A stretch of DNA of 64,000 nt from Fibrobacter sp. (GTDB lineage: Bacteria > Fibrobacterota > Fibrobacteria > Fibrobacterales > Fibrobacteraceae). This document shows positions 6,822-15,762 of this stretch, one piece after another (position 1 is the stretch's first letter; every line of letters starts with the position of its first letter). Location: positions 1 through 64,000 of the forward strand of contig JAKSIG010000005.1 in assembly GCA_024398955.1 (NCBI GenBank). Direction: 5' to 3'. The notes under the pieces are model-generated. The model searched no databases and was not told the origin of the DNA. It was given only the letters and a program-made list of their open reading frames with translations. Position numbers and translations under genes: made by a program.

Positions 6822-9800
6822 CTAATTCAAGATGTAGAATTTCTGTTCGGCGGAGAAGGCTTCGCCTACGACTTTAAGAATGTACTTGCCGGTGGGGAAG
6901 GCTTTTGCCTTGAACTTGAAATTCGTTTTCTTTTCTCCATCAAGTTCTCGGGCGGCAACAGTCAGCATTCGCTTGCCAAATTCATTGATAATTTCAATTT
7001 GCACAAATTGCGGGTAACCCACGGTTAGGTCAAAGTTGCATTCCAGGGAGTAAATGTCCACAAGAACCTTTGTCAGAGTGTAGCCGCCATCCATAGCGTC
7101 GCCGCCTACAGACTTGGTGTTGTCAAAGTAGCCTACCAATAACGATGGCGCAAAGTTCTTGCCTGCGTTTGCCGAGGGCAGGACTACGTCGCCGGAATCC
7201 ACCGCGGTAAGAATCAGCGTGTATAGATTGGATGCATGCTTGCGCTTAAAGAATTCTGTAAGTGTGGGCGTACGCAAGAAGGCGCCTAACGGAGCCTTGG
7301 GGTTCAGGGTGATAATGCCAAGGAAGTCTGCGTACTTGGTGTCTACGCCACCACCGGAATTCTTGCGAATGTTAAACTGACCGCCTGGCTGGGGAAGATT
7401 TGCGGGGGCGTTTTCCCAGGTCAGTTCGTAATCAGGCCAGTCCACTCCCAACTTCTGGTCCCCAAAGAACATGTCTTTGGAAGTTTCCTTCAAGCCGAAA
7501 ATGTTCAGCTGCATAGGCTTCTTGATGGAGTCTACGGTTTCTGGATCGAATTCAAGTTTGAGGGCTGCGTCGAACAGGGGACCTGGCAATGCCGAAAGGT
7601 CGAACTTGAGATAAATCTTTCCGACAGATCCTGCTGTGTTGGAGGCTCTAAGTTCGGGATCCGTATTATGGGGGCTGTAGTTGTCGAATTCAGAAATCCA
7701 GGTGGCGGCACCCTTACCGCTAGGAATGTTGTCGCCGCTGTGATCTAGAGTGGTGTAACGCTTGTCGAATACATATACCTTGCTGGTATCGGAACCCGTC
7801 TGGTAACCGTCGTCGCCGGTAAAGATAATGTTGTAGCGTCCGCTTGCGGTAAAGGAAATGTCTGTTTCGTAAGCAGCACTGTCAGAGAAGATTACCTTAC
7901 CCGGGCCAGCACCCTTTCTCCAGGACACAGGAACTTCGCAAAGGCCGTCTCCGCGTCCGTCGTCGACCACGGCTCCTGTGACGCGAATCTTGTTTGGCTG
8001 CACCAGCAAAAGTTCTTCGGGAATCGAGGCGACTGGTTTTTCGTTGGCGCCTTGCTTGGGGGCGTATCCCACATAGATGGGGAGAATGGCTCCGCCGTTT
8101 TCTGTGCGGGTGAGTGATGTTCCTAGCAAGGACTTGATTGAGGATCCTGTTCTGGATTCTTCGACAATCTTGTGGAATGGATTGCCTCGGGTCAGGGTTT
8201 CGCGGAGGCCCACGATAGAAAGGCTGGAATTGTCGTTGATGAACATGGGGCGGTCTTTTGCCTTGTCGCTATCCACCACCTGTACGCCAATCAGTTCTGC
8301 GCTACCCTTGTTAAAGTTCTGAAGGATAGTGTTGCCCTTCTTTGCCGTAAGGCCTAAAATCCAGATGGTTCCGCCATTGTTGGTAATTTTTGGCCCCTTA
8401 GTGTCGCCAAGCATGGTTACCTGACGGCCCCACAGTTTCTGGTAATTCAGCTGGATGGTGCCGATGGTGACATCTTCCAGGTAAATGTCTCCTGACCCGA
8501 GCTCGTCTGTTTCGAGGGCGCGAACCATCATGTTCTTTAACAGGATACTTCGAGTGGACTTCTGGATAATGCCACTGCCGAATTCCGAGAATCGTTCTAT
8601 TGTCAGCTCGTTAAAGGCTCCGTTCTCTACAATGAACTTGCCCTTACCGTCAATTCGTCCTTCGATACCGATAATGCGACGAATTCGGTTACGAATATAA
8701 ATGTCTCGGTTGATTGTCCAGCGGCCTCCTGGCGGGAAGTACAGGGTTTCTGCGCCGTCGTCAATGGCTTCCTGAATCGCCTTGGAGTCGTCGGAACCTG
8801 TGTTTGAACGTCCGCCGTAATCGCCGGCGATGGTAATCCAGTTGTCGGCTTTCTGTTCTGCAAAGTTGGGTGTTTCTGCAACCGCCACACGCATGGTTGT
8901 CTTGGGGCTATGGCAGAGCTGGCGGCTATCCTGAGTCGAAAACTCAATGATTTCGCTGTTGGTCATTTCGTTGATGTAGCCCTTCTTCTTGGACTGCAGC
9001 ATGGTCTTGTAGCGACTGACCTTCATGGATCTTGCAAAAAGATTGCTTTCGTTGATGATGGCTGCTGTCGGCTTGCCAAGTTTCTTTTCGTTATCGAATT
9101 CAAGAACTCCGTCTACAAGGCTCATCATGGCGTAGGGGCCGTGGTTGTAAACTGCTGGGGTATAGCCCTTGTAACGAAGGGCTCGTATGGCAAGGTTCAT
9201 GTCCTCGTTTTCGAGGCCGTACTTTTTCTGGGCACTGAGAGTCACGTGCTCCAATGTCAGATTGCCGCTTTCGCCCTTGGCGTAAACGCCAATGTCAAAA
9301 CCGCGGATTTCCACATTCTTAACAAGAAGGGGGCCGATACCTTCGCTAAAGCCTAAGTCGATACCGTAAACGCCAGAGGAGTCGCCAGAGTAAATTTTGA
9401 CGTTGTTGATGGTGCCCTGGTTTGTTGCAATAAACTGAATGCCGATGGCGCCGGGGTTTCCCTTTCCGGTACGGATCGTCAAGTCGCGTATGGCGTTGCG
9501 GAATTTAGGTTCCGGACCCATGCCGGTATTGATGATCGCCTTTGGAAAATCCGGATTGTCGTAACCGTAGGTGCTGTCGGCCAGCTGGATGATGGTGCCG
9601 CCAATGCTTTGCCCCTGCAGAATTGTACGACGGTAGGAACTTTCGGCCTTGTCGGTTGTGGGCCAGGTCAGCTGTTCTGTGATTTTATAAATGCCATGAG
9701 GCAGATAGATGATATAGTCTCCATCGGGATGGTCGTTAAGGGCCTTCTGGATGGCTTCGGTATCGTCTGTCTTGCCGTCTGCTTTTGCAAGATAGGGACT

Positions 9801-9920
9801 CTTGGTCACGTTAACAATCTTGGAGGCCATGGGGAATTCCACCTGGGCCAAGACAGAGCTTATAAAAAGCAATAAAAGAACTAAAAGACCTCTACACATA
9901 CTAAACCTCACAAAACTCAA
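6822..9920 (-). CDS. Secreted double beta-helix enzyme (pectate_lyase_3 / GH55-like) with DNRLRE-type and C-terminal sorting-like domains
   Basis: 1032 residues with a signal peptide ending near VLAQ. Two pectate_lyase_3-type starts are visible: ADGKTDDTEAIQKALND near residue 47 and SNTGSDDSKAIQEAIDDG near 375. These imply two right-handed beta-helix lobes, as in GH55 exo-beta-1,3-glucanases and related lyases. A DNRLRE-like beta domain (about 745-925, with TTLDHSGDNIPSG and LKFDLSALPG) follows. The end (about 950-1032, with IINEFGKRMLTV and FPTGKYILKVVG) resembles type IX secretion tails. The substrate is not clear from sequence. It is the first gene of a two-gene operon with the downstream lipoprotein. 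Confidence 0.75.
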   Translation of the reverse strand: MSFVRFSMCRGLLVLLLLFISSVLAQVEFPMASKIVNVTKSPYLAKADGKTDDTEAIQKALNDHPDGDYIIYLPHGIYKITEQLTWPTTDKAESSYRRTILQGQSIGGTIIQLADSTYGYDNPDFPKAIINTGMGPEPKFRNAIRDLTIRTGKGNPGAIGIQFIATNQGTINNVKIYSGDSSGVYGIDLGFSEGIGPLLVKNVEIRGFDIGVYAKGESGNLTLEHVTLSAQKKYGLENEDMNLAIRALRYKGYTPAVYNHGPYAMMSLVDGVLEFDNEKKLGKPTAAIINESNLFARSMKVSRYKTMLQSKKKGYINEMTNSEIIEFSTQDSRQLCHSPKTTMRVAVAETPNFAEQKADNWITIAGDYGGRSNTGSDDSKAIQEAIDDGAETLYFPPGGRWTINRDIYIRNRIRRIIGIEGRIDGKGKFIVENGAFNELTIERFSEFGSGIIQKSTRSILLKNMMVRALETDELGSGDIYLEDVTIGTIQLNYQKLWGRQVTMLGDTKGPKITNNGGTIWILGLTAKKGNTILQNFNKGSAELIGVQVVDSDKAKDRPMFINDNSSLSIVGLRETLTRGNPFHKIVEESRTGSSIKSLLGTSLTRTENGGAILPIYVGYAPKQGANEKPVASIPEELLLVQPNKIRVTGAVVDDGRGDGLCEVPVSWRKGAGPGKVIFSDSAAYETDISFTASGRYNIIFTGDDGYQTGSDTSKVYVFDKRYTTLDHSGDNIPSGKGAATWISEFDNYSPHNTDPELRASNTAGSVGKIYLKFDLSALPGPLFDAALKLEFDPETVDSIKKPMQLNIFGLKETSKDMFFGDQKLGVDWPDYELTWENAPANLPQPGGQFNIRKNSGGGVDTKYADFLGIITLNPKAPLGAFLRTPTLTEFFKRKHASNLYTLILTAVDSGDVVLPSANAGKNFAPSLLVGYFDNTKSVGGDAMDGGYTLTKVLVDIYSLECNFDLTVGYPQFVQIEIINEFGKRMLTVAARELDGEKKTNFKFKAKAFPTGKYILKVVGEAFSAEQKFYILN

Positions 9921-9948
9921 TATAAACTGAAAATAAAAAAAATGAAAA

Positions 9949-9967
9949 GGTCCCCGAAAAGGGAACC
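9949..9967 (-). terminator. Intrinsic terminator of the endonuclease I gene
   Basis: Read leftwards, GGTTCCC pairs with GGGGACC (one wobble) around a TTTTC loop and is followed by a long T-rich tract (9931-9948). It sits between the stop of the endonuclease gene at 10023 and the start of the next leftward gene at 9920. Confidence 0.75.
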
Positions 9968-10022
9968 CTTCAAAATGGTGTTATTTGATGCTGTTCAAAC
10001 AGTATCGTAAAACATATTGCTT

Positions 10023-10763
10023 TTATTGCTTGCATTTTTCATACACAAAGGGATTGTGGTCCCCTTGCACATTGAATATGCGACGATCTCTTTCGCATTC
10101 CTTTTCGGTAACGGGATACATCTTGTCCCAGGCTTCAAATAACTTTCTGTCTTGTTTAGACAACTTAACGCCGTAGGTTTTTTCCATATAGAAACTGGCG
10201 CGGGCGACAATGCCGCGGGCCTCTTCGCGAGGCTGGGCCTTTTTCTCCTTGAAGTCAACGATAGTCTTGCACTTGCCATACATGGGCGTTGGATTGTTTG
10301 TCCACTGGCTGTACATAAAGTTATTGCGATCGCCATTGATTTCGCCGATGGCGGGGTAAAGGTTGTGCAGGTCTCCTTCCATGATTTTGAAGGTGGTGTC
10401 GTTGGCGCTGCAGTTCTTGCGTCCGCCTTCTTTCCAACAGGGCAGGAAGTGCCCCATGTTGTGGGCGGTAACCATGTGTTCCCACTCAATGGACTGGGCC
10501 CGCTTTAGGCTTTTGCGATTGGGGTTTTCGCGCGGCTCGAAATCGCAGCTGCTAAAGTCTACGGTTTTCTTGTCTAAATAACGGCAACCGCAGTAAAGTG
10601 TTTCCTGAAGTTCTCCGTAGTAAACTCTGCGCATTTGCTTGCTTGCGTCGCGGTAATTGTAATGTTGCGGTGCGGCGTCGGGCTTGACCTTTGCCTGTGC
10701 AATTGCGACAAGGCTTAGAAAGGCGAACAGGGTGGATAGCAGTAATGCGAATTTCTTTTTCAT
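10023..10763 (-). CDS. Secreted endonuclease I family DNase
   Basis: 246 residues with a signal peptide (cleavage probably after AIAQA). The core motifs of the EndA/endonuclease I family are present: QSIEWEHMVTAH (about 90-101), with the metal-binding His region, and GDLHNLYPAIGEINGDRNN (about 131-149). Several Cys residues (LYCGCRYLD, FLPCWKEGG, NCS, GKCK) could form disulphides, fitting an exported protein. It would cut double-stranded DNA outside the cytoplasm, for nutrient recovery or defence against free DNA. Single gene with its own terminator. Confidence 0.88.
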   Translation of the reverse strand: MKKKFALLLSTLFAFLSLVAIAQAKVKPDAAPQHYNYRDASKQMRRVYYGELQETLYCGCRYLDKKTVDFSSCDFEPRENPNRKSLKRAQSIEWEHMVTAHNMGHFLPCWKEGGRKNCSANDTTFKIMEGDLHNLYPAIGEINGDRNNFMYSQWTNNPTPMYGKCKTIVDFKEKKAQPREEARGIVARASFYMEKTYGVKLSKQDRKLFEAWDKMYPVTEKECERDRRIFNVQGDHNPFVYEKCKQ

Positions 10764-10943
10764 ATAAAAATTTCGATATAAAAAATGCAGTTTTTAAAAA
10801 GGATGGTAAGTACGAACGTTTAAAAATGCAAAAAACAAGAATAAAGACTGACGTACAGAATAAAAGTACATAAAATTTTAAAATGATGGTAGATTATCGT
10901 TCAATTTAATAGGGCTGGAACCGATTATTGCTAGATTTAGGGC

Positions 10944-12260
10944 ATGCAAAACGCCGGTATGGAATACTTGAATTCCCGACTGATGTTCGGGATGATGCCT
11001 GGGCTCGAATCCACTCGCAAGCTTTGCGAAGCCCTAGGGAATCCTCAAAAAAAATTTAGGACTATCCATGTGGTAGGTACAAATGGAAAGGGTTCTACCA
11101 GCTTTTATCTGGCGGGAATCCTGCAGGCCCATGGTTACAAGACAGGGCTTTATACCAGTCCTCATCTGGTGAACTTGCGGGAACGCATTCGCGTTAATGA
11201 TTTGCCTATCGGTGCCGAAGATTTAGACCGTCTGCTGCTGAAAGTAAAGGAGGTTGCAGACAAAGTAAATGCGGCGGGGGCGTCCATTGAACCGACGTTC
11301 TTCGAGGTTTTGACTCTTGTGGCGTTCCTTTACTACGCCGAGCAGAATATCGATGTGGTTGTTCTTGAAGCCGGTATGGGCGGTCGCCTAGATAGTACGG
11401 CTGTGGCCGACGGAAACTTTGCCGTTGTGACTAGCATTGGCCTGGAACACACCGAGGTCCTGGGCCCTACAGAAAGCGCTATCCTTAAAGAAAAGATGGC
11501 TGTTCTGGGAGAAGGTTCTCTTGATGGAAAAACCTTTGTGGTTGGTGGCCTGTCGCAGGATTTACTGCATGAGGCCAGACTGTTTGCGAAATCCCGCAAT
11601 GCAAATCTGGTGGAGCCTGAAATCCGCAATGACATTGGATTGCCGAACCTTGGACTGCACTATGTTGAAAACGCGAGCCTGTCGCTGGCCGCTGCAAAAA
11701 TGTTCTGCAACCAGCTTGACGTTTCTGCTGGTGGCCGCCTGTACGATGATGCCCTTGCTATTCGCACCTTGGCAAACCGCAGCTGGGCTGGTCGAATGCA
11801 GACCCTTGCCGACGCTTCTGGAAGGGTTCGTTATATTCTGGACGGAGCCCACAATTCTCATGCAGTAAGACGTCTGGTGCAGGCTCTAGACAAGTATTAT
11901 CCGGGGCAGAAGTTCCATTGCGTGTTTGGTGCCCTGAAGGATAAGGATGTAGGCGAAATGCTAAAACTGATGGCGCCCTATGTAAGCCGCTGGCATATTA
12001 CCAAGACGCCTTATCCGCGTTTTCGCGAACTTGAGGACCTGCGGGGGCTGATGGCTGGACTCGACCTGAATGTGGCCAGCGAAGGCCTGCTGAGTCGCTC
12101 GTTCCTGGATCAGGTGCAGGCTGCCGCAGCTGACGAAACTCCTGTGCTGATTACAGGTAGCCTCTACATGATTGGCGAAAGCGTGCAGGCTCTAAAAAAG
12201 GATTTCGAAGGTCTGTCCTTTTTCCGAGGTCTGGAACCGACAACCAACGAACATCGATAA
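10944..12260 (+). CDS. folC: Dihydrofolate synthase / folylpolyglutamate synthase
   Basis: 438 residues of the Mur ligase superfamily. The ATP-binding loop GTNGKGST (45-52), the folate-site segment YTSPHLVNLRERIRVN (about 72-87), VVLEAGMGGRLDST and TSIGLEHTEVLG in the central domain and ILDGAHNSHA in the C-terminal domain are all characteristic. It adds glutamate to dihydropteroate and to folates in the cytoplasm. It starts at ATG 10944 after an AT-rich leader and ends at a strong terminator. It appears to be a single gene; no accD or other usual partner is next to it. Confidence 0.93.
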   Translation: MQNAGMEYLNSRLMFGMMPGLESTRKLCEALGNPQKKFRTIHVVGTNGKGSTSFYLAGILQAHGYKTGLYTSPHLVNLRERIRVNDLPIGAEDLDRLLLKVKEVADKVNAAGASIEPTFFEVLTLVAFLYYAEQNIDVVVLEAGMGGRLDSTAVADGNFAVVTSIGLEHTEVLGPTESAILKEKMAVLGEGSLDGKTFVVGGLSQDLLHEARLFAKSRNANLVEPEIRNDIGLPNLGLHYVENASLSLAAAKMFCNQLDVSAGGRLYDDALAIRTLANRSWAGRMQTLADASGRVRYILDGAHNSHAVRRLVQALDKYYPGQKFHCVFGALKDKDVGEMLKLMAPYVSRWHITKTPYPRFRELEDLRGLMAGLDLNVASEGLLSRSFLDQVQAAAADETPVLITGSLYMIGESVQALKKDFEGLSFFRGLEPTTNEHR

Positions 12261-12265
12261 AAAAA

Positions 12266-12284
12266 GCCTCCGCAATGCGGAGGC
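12266..12284. terminator. Bidirectional terminator between folC and the LPP20-like gene
   Basis: A perfect 8-bp stem GCCTCCGC / GCGGAGGC with an AAT loop. The left flank is a run of A (T tract for leftward transcripts) and the right flank is CTTTTA, so it can serve both convergent genes. Confidence 0.88.
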
Positions 12285-12309
12285 CTTTTAAATTCTATGA
12301 TCTCAAGAA

Positions 12310-12873
12310 TTATTCTGCAGCCGGAGCGTCGTCCAGTTCGGAGTATGCCTTGTTGGCCACTTCACGAACCTTTTCGATCTGAGCTTCGGAGAGGCCGCTC
12401 TGGGTGGACTTCAGAGATTCGATGAGTTCGTTAACCAGGTTAACGTCGAGAACCATAACGCCATAAACGTTGAACTTGCCGTCTTCGGAAACTTCAACCT
12501 TGACGTCGGTCAGGGTAGCACCGTTCAGGTGAGTGTCGACCTTGGTCTTGGAAGCGGTCTGGAAGTGTTCGCTGAGAGCTTCCTTACCTTCGATGTCGAT
12601 CTGTTCCTTGAAGTTCTTGGTAATGGACTTCACCTGAGCGTCGAGAGCCTTAGCCAGGTCTACGCGAGCGTTCTGGTCGGCCTTTTCGTAAGCAACCTGT
12701 TCGTCGGAAGAAACGCCCTTACCGAGACCGGCAAGCTTGTGTTCCTGCTTGATGTACTTGGTCTTGAGCATCTGCATTTCCATGAATGCGCTTGCAGCGT
12801 GCTGCTTCGGGGTTTCACTAGCACAACCAATCAGAAGAGCTGCCATTGCGAAAGCTGCGAGAAGTTTCTTCAT
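12310..12873 (-). CDS. LPP20-like lipoprotein
   Basis: 187 residues. A signal peptide with lipobox LIGC (Cys 17) indicates a lipid anchor. The region ADQNARVDLAKALDAQVKSITKNF and the later LTDVKVEVSEDGKFNVYGVMVLDVN resemble the LPP20 family, which carries a conserved alpha-beta core and is often found as abundant outer-membrane lipoproteins of unknown role. It ends in an acidic tail (YSELDDAPAAE). It is monocistronic with a terminator shared with folC. Function is not assigned. Confidence 0.75.
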   Translation of the reverse strand: MKKLLAAFAMAALLIGCASETPKQHAASAFMEMQMLKTKYIKQEHKLAGLGKGVSSDEQVAYEKADQNARVDLAKALDAQVKSITKNFKEQIDIEGKEALSEHFQTASKTKVDTHLNGATLTDVKVEVSEDGKFNVYGVMVLDVNLVNELIESLKSTQSGLSEAQIEKVREVANKAYSELDDAPAAE

Positions 12874-13021
12874 TTTGTTATCTCCTTATTATAAGACTTT
12901 GAGGGTATGAAGATACCCGATTTTGAGTAAAAAAATACGATATTGTAAGAAAAAAGTCAAGTGTCAAACCGTGATTTTGTTCGAAAATGTGCGGAAACTA
13001 ACAGTTCTGCTCCTTGTAATG

Positions 13022-13096
13022 CAAGATCCAGCAAAAAAATGTTTGCTGGATCTTGTTTTAACAACTGTGCACAGTTAGAACTTGACTTGCTCTAAC
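13022..13096. repeat. Cluster of three inverted repeats downstream of the aconitase gene
   Basis: Within 75 bp lie a 14-bp perfect stem (13022-13035 with 13042-13055), a perfect 14-bp palindrome AACTGTGCACAGTT (13063-13076), and a GTTAGA/TCTAAC hairpin (13074-13079 with 13091-13096). The aconitase stop is at 13099, so all three fall in its 3' untranslated region. The large stem has TTTT on its right side, which suits rightward rather than leftward termination. Confidence 0.7.
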
Positions 13097-13098
13097 AC

Positions 13099-15372
13099 TT
13101 ACTTGTTCATCTGCTTAATCAGATTCAGGGCGGAGCCGGCCTTGAACCATGCCCACTGCTGTTCGTTGTAGGTGTGGTTCAGGGTGATGTTTTCGACGGA
13201 GCCATCCTTGTGGTGGATAGCGAGAGTCAGGGGCTTGCCCGGTGCAAATTCGGTGAGGCCCAGGATGTCAAAGACATCCTGCTCTTGAATCTTTTCGTAG
13301 TCGGCAGGATTTGCGAAGGTGAGGGCCAGCATGCCCTGCTTCTTCAGGTTGGTTTCGTGAATGCGGGCGAAGCTCTTCACGATCACGGCCTTGACGCCCA
13401 GGAAGCGGGGTTCCATAGCGGCGTGTTCGCGGCTGGAGCCTTCACCGTAGTTTTCGTCACCGATCACGATGGAGCCGGTACCCTTGGCCTTGTAGACCTT
13501 GGCCAGTTCCGGAACTTCCTTGTATTCGCCGCACTGGCAGAGAACCTTGTTGGTTTCGCCGTTGAATGCGTTCACAGCACCGATGAGCATGTTGTTGGAA
13601 ATGTTTTCCAGGTGACCGCGGTAGTTGAGCCACGGACCAGCCATGGAAATGTGGTCGGTGGTGCACTTGCCCTTGGCCTTGATCAGGATCGGAGCGCCCA
13701 TGATGTCCTTGCCATCCCATGCTGCAAACGGAGCCAGAGCCTGGAGACGCTTACTTTCCGGATTGATGGTCACGGTGATGGAGGAACCGTCTTCTGCCGG
13801 AGCCTGGAAACCAGCATCCTTCACTTCGAAGCCGTTGACCGGAAGTTCGCACTTTTCAGGAGGATCCAACTTCACAGCCTTGCCTTCGCCATTGACGAGG
13901 GTGTCGGTAGCCGGATTGAAAGTGAGCTTGCCGGAGAGAGCTGCAATCACAGCCATCAGCGGGGAAGCAACGAAGGCGTGGGTGTTGGGGTTGCCATCGG
14001 CACGCTTTGCAAAGTTACGGTTGAAGGAGTGAACGATGGTGTTCAGTTCCTTCTTGTCGGCGCCGGCACGGTCCCAACGGCCAATGCAAGGACCGCAGGC
14101 GTTGGTCATGATGGTTGCGCCAAACTGCTTGAACAAGTCAATGAGGCCGTCGCGTTCAGCGGTGTAGCGGACCTGTTCGGAACCCGGGTTGATGATGAGC
14201 GGGCACTTGGGGGTAAGACCCTTGGCCAGAGCCTGCTTGATCATGCTTGCAGCCATGAACAAATCTTCGTAGCTGGAGTTGGTGCAGGAACCGATGAGGG
14301 CTGCGGAAACCACCGGGGTAGATTCCGGCTTGGCTTCAGTTGCCTTGATGGATTCGGCCATGTCGGTAATAGCGAATGCGCGGTCCGGGCTGAAGGGGCC
14401 GTTGTAGTGGGGAACCAGTTCGGAGAGGTTGATTTCCACGACGCGGTCGAAGTACTTTTCCGGTTCGGCTTCCACTTCGGGGTCGGCCTTCAGGTGTTCA
14501 GCAATCTTGTCGGCAGCGGCAGCAACGTCTGCGCGGCCAGTGATCTTCAGGTAGCGGCTCATGGAGTCGTCGTAGCTGAAGGTAGAGCAGGTTGCGCCCA
14601 CTTCTGCACCCATGTTGGCGATGGTTGCCTTGCCGGTAGCAGAAAGGCTGCGAGCGCCTTCGCCGAAGTATTCGATAATGGCGTTGGTGCCACCCTTAAC
14701 GGTAAGGATGCCAGCCAGCTTCAGGATAATGTCCTTGGCGGTTGCGAAGCCCTGGAGCTTGCCGGTGAGCTTTACACCGATCATCTTCGGGTACTTCAAT
14801 TCCCAGGGGAGGCCAACCATGGCGTCCACAGCGTCAGCACCGCCAACGCCGATAGCCAGCATGCCGAGACCGCCTGCGTTCACAGTGTGGGAGTCGGTAC
14901 CGATCATCATGCCGCCGGGGAAGGCGTAGTTTTCGAGAACAACCTGGTGAATAATGCCTGCGCCCGGGAGCCAGCAGTCAATGCCGTACTTTGCAGAAAC
15001 GGACTGGAGGAAGTCATAAACTTCCTTGCTGTCGGTCTTTGCCTTGGGAAGGTCAACTTCAACACCTTCCTTGGCGATAATCAAGTGGTCGCAATGTACA
15101 GAACTTGGAACAGCGACCTTGGATTTTCCAGCAGTTGTAAACTGGAGGAGGGCCATCTGGGCGGTAGCGTCCTGCATGGCAACGCGGTCCGGGTTAAATT
15201 CGGCAAAGTCAGTGCCACGAACGTAGGTCTTGGATTCGGCGCCGGCGATCAAGTGGCTGTACAGAATCTTTTCGGCCAGGGTGAGGGGGCGGCCAAGCTG
15301 CTTGCGAGCTTCTGCCACGCGACCAGGAATACGGGCGTAAGTAGCCTGAATCATGTCGAAATTAAAAAGCAT
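13099..15372 (-). CDS. acn: Aconitate hydratase
   Basis: 757 residues, the mitochondrial/Bacteroidetes-type aconitase length. It interconverts citrate and isocitrate in the citric acid cycle. The three cysteines that bind the 4Fe-4S cluster are visible at C363 (GSCTNSS), C426 and C429 (NACGPCIG). The substrate-region motifs [16 protein letters not shown] (158-173) and, in the swivelling domain, [15 protein letters not shown] are also present. The start [16 protein letters not shown] is typical. A sigma-54-like box lies about 180 bp upstream on the same strand (15555-15577), and G-rich direct repeats lie just before the start. Confidence 0.95.
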   Translation of the reverse strand: MLFNFDMIQATYARIPGRVAEARKQLGRPLTLAEKILYSHLIAGAESKTYVRGTDFAEFNPDRVAMQDATAQMALLQFTTAGKSKVAVPSSVHCDHLIIAKEGVEVDLPKAKTDSKEVYDFLQSVSAKYGIDCWLPGAGIIHQVVLENYAFPGGMMIGTDSHTVNAGGLGMLAIGVGGADAVDAMVGLPWELKYPKMIGVKLTGKLQGFATAKDIILKLAGILTVKGGTNAIIEYFGEGARSLSATGKATIANMGAEVGATCSTFSYDDSMSRYLKITGRADVAAAADKIAEHLKADPEVEAEPEKYFDRVVEINLSELVPHYNGPFSPDRAFAITDMAESIKATEAKPESTPVVSAALIGSCTNSSYEDLFMAASMIKQALAKGLTPKCPLIINPGSEQVRYTAERDGLIDLFKQFGATIMTNACGPCIGRWDRAGADKKELNTIVHSFNRNFAKRADGNPNTHAFVASPLMAVIAALSGKLTFNPATDTLVNGEGKAVKLDPPEKCELPVNGFEVKDAGFQAPAEDGSSITVTINPESKRLQALAPFAAWDGKDIMGAPILIKAKGKCTTDHISMAGPWLNYRGHLENISNNMLIGAVNAFNGETNKVLCQCGEYKEVPELAKVYKAKGTGSIVIGDENYGEGSSREHAAMEPRFLGVKAVIVKSFARIHETNLKKQGMLALTFANPADYEKIQEQDVFDILGLTEFAPGKPLTLAIHHKDGSVENITLNHTYNEQQWAWFKAGSALNLIKQMNK

Positions 15373-15380
15373 AGTTTTAC

Positions 15381-15411
15381 CTAGAGGTTAGGAACTAGGG
15401 GCTAGGGGTTA
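15381..15411. repeat. Short G-rich direct repeats (CTAGRGG / GGTTAG)
   Basis: CTAGAGGTTAG is followed by CTAGGGG twice and then GTTAG, immediately upstream of the acn start. The unit recurs too imperfectly for a coding role. Runs of two to four G could form a quadruplex, but this is only a composition-based thought. Confidence 0.6.
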
Positions 15412-15512
15412 GAGTTATAATCGCAGCTACGCTGCCTTATAAGGACTAGTCTCAATGCTCAAAGTTCTTGGTTTGCGGTTAGACCATATTTTGGTTTTTC
15501 AAGGATAATTTA

Positions 15513-15579
15513 GAAAAATCAAAAAATCGGCCGGGATCGGTTTAATCAATTGTTGCAAAATATGTGCCAAGGGTAAAAT
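15513..15579 (-). repeat. Dispersed repeat copy A with sigma-54-like promoter box, upstream of acn
   Basis: On the minus strand TTGGCAC-N5-TTGCAA (within 15554-15576) has the GG-N10-GC spacing of sigma-54 promoters and points to acn. Left of it come about 20 variable bases, then CGGCCGA and GATTTTTTGATTTTT. The same arrangement and much of the same sequence recurs at 19221-19277. The acn start would be about 170 bases from the predicted transcription start. Confidence 0.55.
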
Positions 15580-15710
15580 CGCGCCAAAAGAGTCAACCTT
15601 TTTTTAGGAAAGGTCGATCGTTCGGTGTCAAAAAGAAGAAAGTCATTGCGCTTTTTGTAAAATAATTCAGAAAGTCGGTGCAATTATTGGCTTTTAATTT
15701 GTAAATGTCC

Positions 15711-15739
15711 TTGCGTTTTTTGTTTTGTATATGTATATT
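15711..15739 (+). promoter_or_regulatory. Sigma-70-like promoter for the AAA ATPase gene
   Basis: TTGCGT (15711-15716) and TATATT (15734-15739) are separated by 17 bp and lie 23 bp before the ATG at 15763. This is a good match in sequence and spacing to a housekeeping promoter. Confidence 0.55.
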
Positions 15740-15762
15740 GTGGTTGCGAAAAATGGTTTGAT

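Larger units (their letters stand above)
15373..15762. other. 390-bp divergent intergenic region between acn and the AAA ATPase gene
   Basis: No gene is visible. It holds G-rich short direct repeats (15381-15411), one copy of a dispersed repeat with a minus-strand sigma-54-like box (15513-15577), and a sigma-70-like promoter for the ATPase gene (15711-15739). The rest is AT-rich. Confidence 0.7.

Noticed and set aside
13174-15384. 736-residue open frame on the plus strand opposite aconitase
   Set aside because: It mirrors the third-codon-position bias of acn; the aconitase reading is full length with all cluster cysteines.
15381-15411. Telomere-like or origin-type G-rich repeat
   Set aside because: The units are few and irregular, with no DnaA boxes or replication genes nearby.
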